NCBI GenBank assembly: GCA_021323945.1 | Contig: JAJPKA010000008.1 | Span: 32,831-96,830, forward strand | Source of the DNA: Pseudomonadota bacterium | GTDB taxonomy: Bacteria > Desulfobacterota > Binatia > Binatales > Binataceae | Direction: 5' to 3' | DNA length: 64,000 bases | Shown: piece by piece, positions 46,372-54,675 of the stretch | Layout: each line of letters begins with the position of its first letter | How positions within the stretch are numbered: the first letter of the stretch is position 1 | The notes under the pieces: model-generated | The model's input: only the letters and a program-made list of their open reading frames with translations | The model's database searches: none | What the model was told of the DNA's origin: nothing | Program-made: the position numbers and the translations under genes

Positions 46372-46380
46372 TTCATCCCG

Positions 46381-47109
46381 ATGACGGTTAGCCCGGTCAA
46401 AATAACTGCAACATCATCAGTCAACAGCCGCGCGATACTCAAAATGGTTGGTGGCGTGGCGCTTCAGATTGCCCTGGTCGGTCTTCCACTGTTCGGCCCC
46501 GCCCCGACGCTCGACTGGCCTCGAGCGTGGATTTTGCTCTCCGGGATTGTTGTAGGAACAGCAGCAACGCTGGTTTATTTGCGTGCCCAACAGGATCTGA
46601 TTGAGGAGCGACTTAGGCTGCCGCTTCAGCGGGGACAACCGATTTCTGACAAGATCGTGTCAATTCTTTTGGTGTTGGCGATAGGCGCAGTCATCGGGTT
46701 CATCCCACTCGATGTGTTTCGTTGGCATTTTATGGTTCAGCCGGGAGTCATCGCCTCTTTCCTGGGTGCGGGTTTGATCGTTGGCGGCTGGACGGTTGCC
46801 GCCGCCGCGATGCATGACAACGCCTTCGCAGTAGGCGTCGTCAGATACCAGCCAGAGCGTCACCATTATCTCGTTGACTATGGCGTCTATTCAAAGGTGC
46901 GCCATCCGATTTATGCAGGCGGACTTGCGTTCTTGATCGGAACGTGTCTTTGGCTGGGTTCCTATGCTGCGACTTTTTTAGTGGTCGTTCCGATCATCCT
47001 GCTGGCCGTAAGGATAGAAATCGAAGAGCGAGTTTTAAGCGAGGCACTCGGCGGCTACCAAGCTTATAGACAACGTGTCAGGTACCGTCTTATTCCCTGC
47101 TTGTGGTAA
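46381..47109 (+). CDS. Isoprenylcysteine carboxyl methyltransferase-like membrane protein
   Basis: 242-residue integral membrane protein with five or six hydrophobic segments and a C-terminal block typical of the ICMT/PEMT fold: VDYGVYSKVRHPIYAGGLAF, then EIEERVLSEALGGYQAYRQR. Bacterial members methylate small lipophilic acceptors using SAM, but substrates are mostly unknown. It starts nine bases after the preceding stop, so it may belong to the upstream unit, and it lies 45 or 114 bases before the CBM48-esterase gene. Confidence 0.85.
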   Translation: MTVSPVKITATSSVNSRAILKMVGGVALQIALVGLPLFGPAPTLDWPRAWILLSGIVVGTAATLVYLRAQQDLIEERLRLPLQRGQPISDKIVSILLVLAIGAVIGFIPLDVFRWHFMVQPGVIASFLGAGLIVGGWTVAAAAMHDNAFAVGVVRYQPERHHYLVDYGVYSKVRHPIYAGGLAFLIGTCLWLGSYAATFLVVVPIILLAVRIEIEERVLSEALGGYQAYRQRVRYRLIPCLW

Positions 47110-47153
47110 GACCATCGGCGGAGATGCCGTCGGCGAGTTTAGCGCCGCGGTAA

Positions 47154-48422
47154 ATGCCAAACGGGGCTGCGAGTTCAGCGTTTACCGGCAGCGGCGCGCT
47201 CCCCGACAGTGGGCCCATAAAGATGTCAAGCTCTCGAGAAGAGGCTGCCCCAAGTTTCGCTAACTGGAAACGTCGGCTGGAAACTGCCGATCGAGTTCAG
47301 CTCGAGCGGGAGGTCCCACTTTTTTTGCGCATCCTCGAGACTTTGGGAACTCCGATGATCGAAGGGGCGCAGGTCAATTTCATTTACTATGGGCCGAATG
47401 CTAGTGACGTCGAGCTTAGCGGCGAGTTCAATCAATGGGCCTCTCGTGGTCATGCCATTCAAATGAAGCCACTGGCCAAGAGTGGTTTCTTTTATCACAC
47501 CATGGAGCTGAACGAACCCGCGCGCCTGGAGTACAAGTTCATCGTCGATGGCGAATGGCAGCTCGACCCGTTTTGCCTGAATCAGGTCGAAAACGGTCTC
47601 GGTGATCACAACTCGTCTTTCTTTGTGGGTGATTTTCATGAACCAGCCGAGCTGCAATGGGTCGACACGATTGAGCATGGGCGAGTGGAGCAGTTTGAGT
47701 TTGCCAGTAAGCTCTTGGAAAATACCCGACGCGTTTACGTTTATCTTCCTGCTGTTTACGACACCGAAGGCGGCCGCTTCGCGGCACTTTACGTGCATGA
47801 CGGCGGCGAATACCTGGAGCGGGCGAAGATAGCGACCGTGCTCGACAACCTCATCGCCAGTGGAGATATACCGCCTCTGGTTGCAGTAATGGTCGACCCC
47901 GTAAATCGAATGACCGAGTATTGGGCCAGTGATCGGTATCTCACATTTCTGTGCGATGAACTCGTACCGGAAATCGAAAGACGTTATCGGACACTAACAG
48001 ATCGCAAGCAGCGAGCAGTAATGGGTGCCTCGCTGGGGGGCCTGATCTCAACCTATGCTGCTTTGTCATGTCCAGATTTATTTTCACTGGTTGGTGGCCA
48101 ATCCAGCGCCCTGATGCTCGAGCAACAAAAGTTGTCGGAGCTGGTGGCGAACGTCAGACGCGCCAGCTTCCGATTCTATTTCGACGTGGGCAAATACGAA
48201 CCGAGCTTTATTCCGGCCCACCAAACGCTGGTATCCTTGTTAAGGAAACGACGCTGGCCCGTTTTCTACCAGGAGCTGGCCGGTGGTCATAACTGGACTA
48301 GCTGGCGAGCACATCTCCGGGATTTATTGATGTTTCTCTGGCAGCCATCGCGGCGGGCTCCGCAAGCGCGGCCGATAGTGCGACGCGCGGCAAAGAGAAC
48401 AACCGGGCACGCTCGTAATTGA
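47154..48422 (+). CDS. CBM48-like domain fused to esterase
   Basis: 422-residue two-domain protein. Residues about 70-160 form a CBM48/E-set-like module for alpha-glucan binding (VNFIYYGPNASDVELSGEFN, then YKFIVDGEWQLDPF). The rest is an esterase of the enterochelin-esterase type: nucleophile in VMGASLGGLISTYAAL, acid probably in FYFDVGKYEP, histidine in GGHNWTSWR. Known relatives include esterases acting on polysaccharide or siderophore esters. The ATG at 47154 is the longest; an ATG at 47223 is plausible. It is followed by GH13 and CBM25-like genes, pointing to an alpha-glucan role. Confidence 0.85.
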   Translation: MPNGAASSAFTGSGALPDSGPIKMSSSREEAAPSFANWKRRLETADRVQLEREVPLFLRILETLGTPMIEGAQVNFIYYGPNASDVELSGEFNQWASRGHAIQMKPLAKSGFFYHTMELNEPARLEYKFIVDGEWQLDPFCLNQVENGLGDHNSSFFVGDFHEPAELQWVDTIEHGRVEQFEFASKLLENTRRVYVYLPAVYDTEGGRFAALYVHDGGEYLERAKIATVLDNLIASGDIPPLVAVMVDPVNRMTEYWASDRYLTFLCDELVPEIERRYRTLTDRKQRAVMGASLGGLISTYAALSCPDLFSLVGGQSSALMLEQQKLSELVANVRRASFRFYFDVGKYEPSFIPAHQTLVSLLRKRRWPVFYQELAGGHNWTSWRAHLRDLLMFLWQPSRRAPQARPIVRRAAKRTTGHARN

Positions 48423-48559
48423 CCGAAGGTCGGGCCGGGCCTTTCGCAAAATAGCCAACCTACTTAGCGCATCGAGAAGCAAAGGAAACTGCTTTCGAAG
48501 CTGAGTCGGCCATAGGTTGGGAGAACTAAAAAGCCCAAAACAGATAAGGGTCTGGTCTG

Positions 48560-49843
48560 ATGAACAATTCTGAGTCATGGGTTGGGCCGCGAATCTACAA
48601 TCTGTTTCCGCTTTTGGCGGGTCCGTTTCTCCGCTGGAAGGAGCACGTCCAGCGTGCGCGGCGAATGGAGTTCGATTGGGTTTTTGTCAACCCGTTTCAT
48701 AAGTCTGGCTATTCGGGCAGTCTTTACTCAATCGCGGATTACTATCAGTTTGACCCTCGGTTCATCGACACTTCAGCTGGGGCGCCACAAACGCAATTTC
48801 GTCAGATGATCGATGACGTGCGAGGTCTAGACCTCAATCTCATGATGGACCTCGTGATCAATCACACCGCTTTCGATTCACCACTGCTCGTGCAACATCC
48901 TTTCTGGTACAAACGCGGACACGATGGCAAACCAGTCCATCCCAGTGCTCGCGAGGATGGACGGATAATAACGTGGGGCGACCTTTTTGAGATTGATAAT
49001 AGCCACGACCACGACGGTCTCTGGAGCTATTGGATCGAGCTCGCAGAGCATTATGCCTCCACAGGGATCCGGGGATTTCGCTGCGATGCTGCCTACAAGA
49101 TACCGTCGGAACTTTGGCGGAGATTGATCGGACGAGTAAAAGAAAGGCACCCTGACTCGATATTTTTGGCCGAGTCACTTGGCTGTCCATTTTCAGAGAC
49201 GGTGCGGCTCGCCAAGTGCGGCTTCGACTTCGTCTTCAATAGCTCGAAATGGTGGGACTTCGTCGCGCCCTGGTGCCTTGAGCAGTATCGGCAAACCGCT
49301 GACCTCGTTCCGTCGGTCAGCTTTCCTGAATCCCATGACACCACACGTCTTGCGGCCGACCTGGACGGTGACCGAGAAGCGGTCAAGATGCGCTATGGCT
49401 TTGCCGCGGTCTTTTCGACCGGCGTGATGGTGCCGATCGGCTTCGAGTATGGCTTCAAACGGCGCCTCGATGTTGTCGAGACACGGCCCGATGACTGGGA
49501 GCAGCCGGCGTGGGATATCACCGACTACATTGAGCGCGTCAATCGGCTCAAAAAGTCACGTCATCTCTTCAACACGGAAGGCCCAATCGACGAGATTGCG
49601 GTCGACAATTCGCAAGTTTTTGCCTTTGTCAAATGGGCGCCCGGGCGCGGCGAGCGTGCAGTAGTAGTGATCAACAAAGATCGGCTCGCCCCGCAATCCT
49701 TCCGGTTACAACCCTTGATCCAATGTCTCACGGGGACGAGTCAGGTTGAAGATCTATCGCCCGACGGCAGTTTACCGCACAGTACGGATTTCCAACACGC
49801 CTTTGTCAAACCTTCAGCCTTTCATGTGATCTGGGCGGCATGA
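48560..49843 (+). CDS. GH13 family enzyme, GlgE-like
   Basis: 427-residue (beta/alpha)8 glycoside hydrolase family 13 protein. The four GH13 regions are MMDLVINHTAFDS, GFRCDAAYKI (nucleophile aspartate near residue 175), IFLAESLGCPF (acid/base glutamate) and FPESHDTTRLA (third acid). The last three regions and the FDFVFNSSKWWDF stretch resemble maltosyltransferase GlgE, but the N- and C-terminal domains of GlgE are absent. Substrate is likely a malto-oligosaccharide or alpha-glucan. No signal peptide. A strong terminator follows (49894-49917). Confidence 0.87.
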   Translation: MNNSESWVGPRIYNLFPLLAGPFLRWKEHVQRARRMEFDWVFVNPFHKSGYSGSLYSIADYYQFDPRFIDTSAGAPQTQFRQMIDDVRGLDLNLMMDLVINHTAFDSPLLVQHPFWYKRGHDGKPVHPSAREDGRIITWGDLFEIDNSHDHDGLWSYWIELAEHYASTGIRGFRCDAAYKIPSELWRRLIGRVKERHPDSIFLAESLGCPFSETVRLAKCGFDFVFNSSKWWDFVAPWCLEQYRQTADLVPSVSFPESHDTTRLAADLDGDREAVKMRYGFAAVFSTGVMVPIGFEYGFKRRLDVVETRPDDWEQPAWDITDYIERVNRLKKSRHLFNTEGPIDEIAVDNSQVFAFVKWAPGRGERAVVVINKDRLAPQSFRLQPLIQCLTGTSQVEDLSPDGSLPHSTDFQHAFVKPSAFHVIWAA

Positions 49844-49893
49844 GTCTCAGCTCGCAGGCCAGCATTCGCGACGGCGGTTCCGCCGGAGATTCG

Positions 49894-49917
49894 CTGCGAT
49901 TTCTCGCGGTTTTTTTT
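49894..49917 (+). terminator. Intrinsic terminator after the GH13 gene
   Basis: CTGCGA, loop TTTC, TCGCGG (6-bp stem with one wobble), followed immediately by eight T. It splits the alpha-glucan region into two transcription units: the esterase-GH13 part and the unknown-pair/amidohydrolase part. Confidence 0.8.
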
Positions 49918-50009
49918 CGTTAGCGGCCAGGCCCGGCTTCATGCTAACACATCGATTAACTTAGCAGGTGAGGCGGCAGCAGCAATCGGCGGCGAGAGGG
50001 AGCATCCTT

Positions 50010-50756
50010 ATGTTCTCGTTCTACATGAAGAAGAGTTTTGTCGATACCGTTCCGGGCATTGAACTGGTGAACATTCACTACACATGGACCCCGCTGGGCC
50101 AGATGCCCAACTGGGAAGCTCATCGCGAAACGCGCGCGATGCCGCGCGGGGGCACGCTCGTCAGAGGCATGGGCGGCACGACGATAGACGAGAGCGGTGA
50201 AGTACGGCAGACCCAGCAAGAGGTCATCGAATTACCGGATGATGGGGTGCGCCGCAAGATTATCAAGCTGCCAAACGAGATTCAGGATCCGGAAACGGGC
50301 CGCTATACCGACAATTACGCCTTTCATCACTATTTTGAGATTTTCCGCGACGGTAGGCGCGAGTTGAGCCCGCTCTTTACCGAAGAAATTGTCAGTAAGG
50401 AGGTGGAGTACGTCGATTACCGCGGGGATTTGGGCGGTATGTGCATCTACTGGAGTATCTACGATTGGGACGCCCCGCAGTATCAGCCAACCGAAGAACC
50501 GAATTTCATCGCTCGCTATGGTGAAGATAGTCCCTATCGCTCCTATAAATTCTACGGCTGTGCCGACATGGAGGAATTTTCGCGAATCAGATCCGAAATG
50601 CTAAAAGCACTACCTTTGCCCCGACGCTTCGTCGGCCGCATCCGTGGGCCTAAAGGAGCTGTCGTTCATCAGCGATGGCATGTAGGTGGGATGTGGACGC
50701 CCAATCGCGCAGACCGATGGGAGGATTACTGGGGGTACGTTGTTCATAACCTTTAA
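50010..50756 (+). CDS. Unknown-family protein, larger paralogue
   Basis: 248-residue cytoplasmic protein of unknown family. The ATG at 50010 has GAGAGGGAG seven bases upstream; an earlier in-frame start at 49968 is rejected. The N-terminal half resembles the next gene: ELVNIHYTWTPLGQMPNWE and NYAFHHYFEIFRDGRREL correspond to matching stretches there. The C-terminal half (MCIYWSIYDWDAPQYQPTEE and onward) is unique to this copy. Many aromatic residues and alternating strands suggest a beta-sandwich. Ligand unknown; carbohydrate binding is a guess from the neighbours. Confidence 0.75.
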   Translation: MFSFYMKKSFVDTVPGIELVNIHYTWTPLGQMPNWEAHRETRAMPRGGTLVRGMGGTTIDESGEVRQTQQEVIELPDDGVRRKIIKLPNEIQDPETGRYTDNYAFHHYFEIFRDGRRELSPLFTEEIVSKEVEYVDYRGDLGGMCIYWSIYDWDAPQYQPTEEPNFIARYGEDSPYRSYKFYGCADMEEFSRIRSEMLKALPLPRRFVGRIRGPKGAVVHQRWHVGGMWTPNRADRWEDYWGYVVHNL

Positions 50757-50802
50757 GTGCCACATCTCCGAATTGTCCCTTTAGTATACGCGGACAACCG
50801 AA

Positions 50803-51159
50803 ATGAGCTGTTACCGAGTGGTGAAGTGGTTTCGCGACTACGCTGACGATATAGAAGCGGTTAATATCCATTACGTTTTGACGCCACCTGGCCAAACCCC
50901 TGACTGGAACAAAATGCGGGTTACGCGCTATATGCCGCTGGTCGGCGAGATGGTTCGAATGAAAGAACTCAGGCTGCCGTTCTCGATCCTCGATACCAGC
51001 GGGCGGCCCTGCAATCGTTACACACTGCACTACTATTTCGAAATCTGTCAGAGTGGTGACCGCCACTACTCACCACTGTATTCTGAGCAGGTAATGCCCG
51101 AGCCACAACGCAACTCAGCTCGGTCATCGGATGGGGGCGATGAGGTAGAGGGGCACTAG
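50803..51159 (+). CDS. Unknown-family protein, smaller paralogue
   Basis: 118-residue protein related to the preceding one. EAVNIHYVLTPPGQTPDWNK aligns with its N-terminal block, and YTLHYYFEICQSGDRHYSPL aligns with the later one, including the final SPLYSEQV. It lacks the C-terminal half of the larger paralogue. No signal peptide. It lies 60 bases upstream of the CBM25-amidohydrolase start and is presumably cotranscribed. Function unknown. Confidence 0.75.
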   Translation: MSCYRVVKWFRDYADDIEAVNIHYVLTPPGQTPDWNKMRVTRYMPLVGEMVRMKELRLPFSILDTSGRPCNRYTLHYYFEICQSGDRHYSPLYSEQVMPEPQRNSARSSDGGDEVEGH

Positions 51160-51205
51160 CCACGTCAGCCGTCACGGCATGAGTCTTGCCCTTCTCTTGC
51201 GGGTC

Positions 51206-51212
51206 GGAGGAG
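51206..51212 (+). promoter_or_regulatory. Ribosome-binding site deciding the amidohydrolase start
   Basis: GGAGGAG eight bases before GTG at 51221. It favours that start over the in-frame ATG at 51179, which has no such element. Confidence 0.75.
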
Positions 51213-51220
51213 ACAAACAC

Positions 51221-52252
51221 GTGAACCCTGGACGAATCGGCTGGCTCGTTGGGGGTGTGGACCGTTCTCAGCGTTGGCTGGCATATCGCGGCACTCTTCA
51301 AGGACCGGCTCTCAGACTTCATTACGCTTTTGACGGATGGCAAGAGCCGATTCAGGAAATCAGGCTCGAGACCGTCGAGCCCGGTCTGGCGGTCGCCGAG
51401 ATCGGAGGACTCGAGGGTCATATAGCTCTTGACTGCGCCGTAAGGTGCGGTGACGAATGGGATAATAATCAAGGATTTGACTATCGCCTCTGGATAGATT
51501 TCGACCCGCTTGATTCCCATTTGCACGTGAGTGGTGCTGGTGCTGGCGCAATGGGGATTCGCAGCTTGGGTGTGGCAATGGCCTCGGCTGGCGTTGTCGC
51601 CGGGATCAGTTCGTGGATCGATAATCGGGCCTTGGATCGCATCGATCTTAATGCTGCGAAGCTTTTTCCGTTGGTCTGGATAAGGCCGGGCGAAACGTCA
51701 GTGAAGGAAGTCAAAAGCCGACTCGCTGCCGGCGCCGTCGGCTTGAAGCTGCATCCAACTGTCGATGATTATCGTGCCGACGACCCGCGTCTGGATCGTT
51801 ACCTGGAGATTGCGGCTGACATTGGCTGCCCGGTCGCTTGTCATAGTGCCCCAGGCGATGCCGATCCGGATCATATCCGACGTTTGGCAGAGCGGTTTCC
51901 AGAGATTCCCGTCATTCTCTATCACACTTACCTCGGTCCCGAGGAAGGCCGTTTGCGCGCACTGGAGCACGCGCTCGAGCAGCCCAATCTTTATTTGGAA
52001 ACTTCCTGGTGCCGATGGCAGGTGGTGCGGCGGCTAATCAAGGGCTTGGGACCGGATCGTGTTCTGTTCGGCTCGGATGCCTCGGTCGATGGCCCTTCCC
52101 ATTACCATCGCCATCCGCCCAACGTTGAAGGTTTTGAGACTTATAATGATGGCCTCTTGGCGCTGGTCAGGTCACTAGACCGTGAAAGCGCGCGCAAAGT
52201 GTTGGGCGATAACGCGCGTCGACTGTTTAATTTGAACGGCAACTCCCACTGA
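51221..52252 (+). CDS. CBM25/53-like module fused to amidohydrolase
   Basis: 343-residue fusion. Residues about 18-90 resemble a starch-binding CBM25/CBM53 module: WLAYRGTLQGPALRLHYAFD, GW, then a strand-rich part ending in DEWDNNQGFDYRLWID, as in the W-D-N-N-x-G-x-D/N-Y signature. From about residue 95 a metal-dependent TIM-barrel hydrolase of the amidohydrolase 2 type follows, with DSHLHV, VGLKLHPTVDDYRADD, CHSAPGDADPDHI, ILYHTYLGPEEG and LFGSDASVDGPSHY. I know no described enzyme with this combination. The alpha-glucan link is supported by the GH13 and CBM48 neighbours. Confidence 0.8.
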   Translation: MNPGRIGWLVGGVDRSQRWLAYRGTLQGPALRLHYAFDGWQEPIQEIRLETVEPGLAVAEIGGLEGHIALDCAVRCGDEWDNNQGFDYRLWIDFDPLDSHLHVSGAGAGAMGIRSLGVAMASAGVVAGISSWIDNRALDRIDLNAAKLFPLVWIRPGETSVKEVKSRLAAGAVGLKLHPTVDDYRADDPRLDRYLEIAADIGCPVACHSAPGDADPDHIRRLAERFPEIPVILYHTYLGPEEGRLRALEHALEQPNLYLETSWCRWQVVRRLIKGLGPDRVLFGSDASVDGPSHYHRHPPNVEGFETYNDGLLALVRSLDRESARKVLGDNARRLFNLNGNSH

Positions 52253-52386
52253 AGATATACCCCCAGACGCATGGCGCCGAACCATTCTCGATTAGTCACT
52301 GCGGCCGATCAGCTTGATTTAATCAACTCAAAACCGCTACGCCGCGATTGTGACTGAACTGGCCTGAGCTCATCCCCCTGCAAAGC

Positions 52387-52905
52387 GTGAACGAGATCGT
52401 AAATCGTCGGGGCTCCACCCGAGCGTGGGAGAATCGCAAGCCGCGGCCCTGTCAAAAGCTGATTCTGCTATTGGCCTTCGTATTGAGTGCTGGTCCCACT
52501 TTGCCGAGCCAGGTCTTAGCCCGAGATAGTCGTCCGACGGGAACGCTTATTGTGCAAGTCGCGAACTTGCGGAATGACCGGGGCCAGGTCGTCTGTACCT
52601 TGTTCACGCCAGCAGACCGGTTTCCTGACCAAAGCCACAAGGGCATGACATTTGAGGTTCCAATTAAAGGCCGTCACGCAACGTGCAGCTTCAAAAATTT
52701 GCCTTATGGTTATTACGCGGTGGTAGCCTTTCACGACGAAAACCACGATGGCAATTTCAACCAAAACTGGTTGGGAATGCCCGAAGAGGGTTTCGGCTTT
52801 TCGGATAATCCCGGGGCTTTGAAGAAACCGGTTTTCGACGAGGCCAAAGTCCTTGTTGACCGGCCAAGGGTAGATTTAACAATAAGATTGAATTACTGGT
52901 TCTAG
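52387..52905 (+). CDS. DUF2141 domain secreted protein
   Basis: 172-residue protein starting with GTG. An N-terminal signal region (KLILLLAFVLSAGPTLPSQV) precedes the DUF2141 core: GTLIVQVANLRNDRGQVVCT, YGYYAVVAFHDENHDGNFNQ and a final strand DLTIRLNYWF. DUF2141 is a small beta-sandwich found in secreted proteins; its function is unknown. It lies between the amidohydrolase and a convergent D15 barrel gene, whose terminator falls just beyond its stop. Confidence 0.87.
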   Translation: MNEIVNRRGSTRAWENRKPRPCQKLILLLAFVLSAGPTLPSQVLARDSRPTGTLIVQVANLRNDRGQVVCTLFTPADRFPDQSHKGMTFEVPIKGRHATCSFKNLPYGYYAVVAFHDENHDGNFNQNWLGMPEEGFGFSDNPGALKKPVFDEAKVLVDRPRVDLTIRLNYWF

Positions 52906-52991
52906 CTCCGGACCGCGCGCGGTTGACGTAACCTCGTTGCACCAGACAGGGACATGCACTGGCACTGGGGCAATTCGCGCAGCGGTCAAAT

Positions 52992-53025
52992 AAAAAGCCT
53001 CGGCTGCACAAAGATCTTGCGAGGC
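52992..53025 (-). terminator. Intrinsic terminator of the D15 barrel gene
   Basis: On the minus strand, GCCTCG and CGAGGC enclose a 17-base loop and are followed by TTTTT. It sits about 75 bases beyond the end of the D15-type gene. Confidence 0.65.
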
Positions 53026-53101
53026 CGAGTAGCTGCGCGAGTCCAAACGTTACTGCGTGATTGCATGCCGCATTTTGGCGGAATACGGGAAGGATAGGAC
53101 G

Positions 53102-54361
53102 CTAAAACGGATAATTGATGCCGGCGAAAACCGCCGCACCCTCTCCGCCCCATCCGACGTCGACGAAACCGACCACAAACGGTTCGGCGATGCCGCGAAA
53201 GCCGATTCCCCCTACCGGGTGGAGGGATTCCAGGGGATTCGCCGACATCGAGTGAAAAACTCGGCCCGCTTCAAAGAAGGGCGCGAGTTCAAGAATCCCT
53301 GGAGTGTTCATAAGGGTCAACTCCAGCACGCGGGTGCGTAGCTCAAAATTAGCCACGGATAAGTTATTATCGTTGAAGCGGCCGGCACCGAACCCCCGCA
53401 ACGTCTCCTGGTCATAGAGAAAACTTGGCTCGCCTCCGAGCCGTCCTCTGGCCCAGAAAGGCGCCTCATTGCCAGACGGCATGTATTGCAAATACCCGTG
53501 GGCCGCGAACGTCAGCCGCGGGCTGAGCGTCCAATAGTGATGCACATCCAGCCCGAACCGGTTGTACGAAAATGAACTGAACAAAACTCGCTGCGCCGTA
53601 CCCCAGTAGAGCATCGCCAGGCTACCCTGACGCGGAATATCGACCGAGTCGCGAGTGTCGTAGGTGGCGCGGGCTTCTCCATAAATCTCACTGCCCCCGC
53701 CGATGCCCTTTGCGTTTGGGTAGAGCTCAGTGGTTTGCGGGATATTCGTAAAGGCTCCCTTCAGCACGCGGAGATAGCGCGGTCGGGCAACGAGAGCGAG
53801 CTGAAAGGCGTTGGTGAGGTTCCAGCCCAGCTTGCCCCTGACGTAGACCTGCTCGGTCGTGTAGTTGCTGTCACCACTTTCCGGCGAATCATTGCCAAAG
53901 CCAAAGAAACGATCAGTTGGGTCACGTTCAAAATAAAGCCGACCTTCCAGTGAATACCAGGTCTCGCGTGTCCGCCCGGTCGCGTAATTGAGGTCGACTA
54001 TTCGTGCAATCTTTTCCTGGGCGCCGGCCAATGCGTACCACTGGGTGTCCTCAGATGGATAGGCGAAATAGCGCATCGTACCGCCAAATCCCAGGACGGT
54101 ATCATTGTTGACGTCAGGTGCCAAAATGCTGGTGATTTGGTTCTGCTGGTCTTTGAACAAAAATGCCAGCAACATGCCATAGGTTACGCCGCCGTTAGGG
54201 TTGGTAGCGACCTCGGGTACCGGGAACAAATCGAACGGCCAATTGTGCGGATTGAGCGCAGGCGGCCAGCTGTTGGGGTCAAGTAACGAAAAAGCCAGGG
54301 CTGTACCGCCCCGAAACAGCATCGCGTAGACCAACGCGATTACGATAAAAAGCTGCTTCAT
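53102..54361 (-). CDS. D15/BamA-type surface antigen barrel
   Basis: 419-residue outer-membrane barrel of the Omp85 superfamily without POTRA domains. The ATG at 54361 starts a signal peptide (KQLFIVIALVYAMLFRGGTALA); the longer frame to 54409 is not supported. Typical segments are YDTRDSVDIPRQGSLAMLYW, RGRLGGEPSFLYDQETLRGF (the R-G-[FY] loop) and the C-terminal AAVFAGINYPF ending in phenylalanine. Such short barrels occur next to lipases or as solitary transporters; the role here is unknown. Confidence 0.88.
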   Translation of the reverse strand: MKQLFIVIALVYAMLFRGGTALAFSLLDPNSWPPALNPHNWPFDLFPVPEVATNPNGGVTYGMLLAFLFKDQQNQITSILAPDVNNDTVLGFGGTMRYFAYPSEDTQWYALAGAQEKIARIVDLNYATGRTRETWYSLEGRLYFERDPTDRFFGFGNDSPESGDSNYTTEQVYVRGKLGWNLTNAFQLALVARPRYLRVLKGAFTNIPQTTELYPNAKGIGGGSEIYGEARATYDTRDSVDIPRQGSLAMLYWGTAQRVLFSSFSYNRFGLDVHHYWTLSPRLTFAAHGYLQYMPSGNEAPFWARGRLGGEPSFLYDQETLRGFGAGRFNDNNLSVANFELRTRVLELTLMNTPGILELAPFFEAGRVFHSMSANPLESLHPVGGIGFRGIAEPFVVGFVDVGWGGEGAAVFAGINYPF

Positions 54362-54675
54362 TTTATTCTCGCCAGACGCGTTAGGTGATCGTAGGTACCT
54401 CAGTCGCATGTGTTGTAGCTTTGAAGCTCACAAGTTTACAGAGCCAGCCGAGGGGATCAATTCTCTGCTGGCTTGCCTCATAGGTCCGTTCGGCGCCTTG
54501 GCGCGGGTTAATGAAATTTGGTCCCGCATATCCACAGACCCGAGGCACCTTGGGCGCTGGAAAAAAATGTGTAAGGATTCGGACCACAGGGCAGCGCCTC
54601 CATGAGGCGATGGCTCCCGACCGAATTCTGGTCGGGGCCACCGCGAGGCGCAAAGTTTCCAAGGAGGATCTCCTG

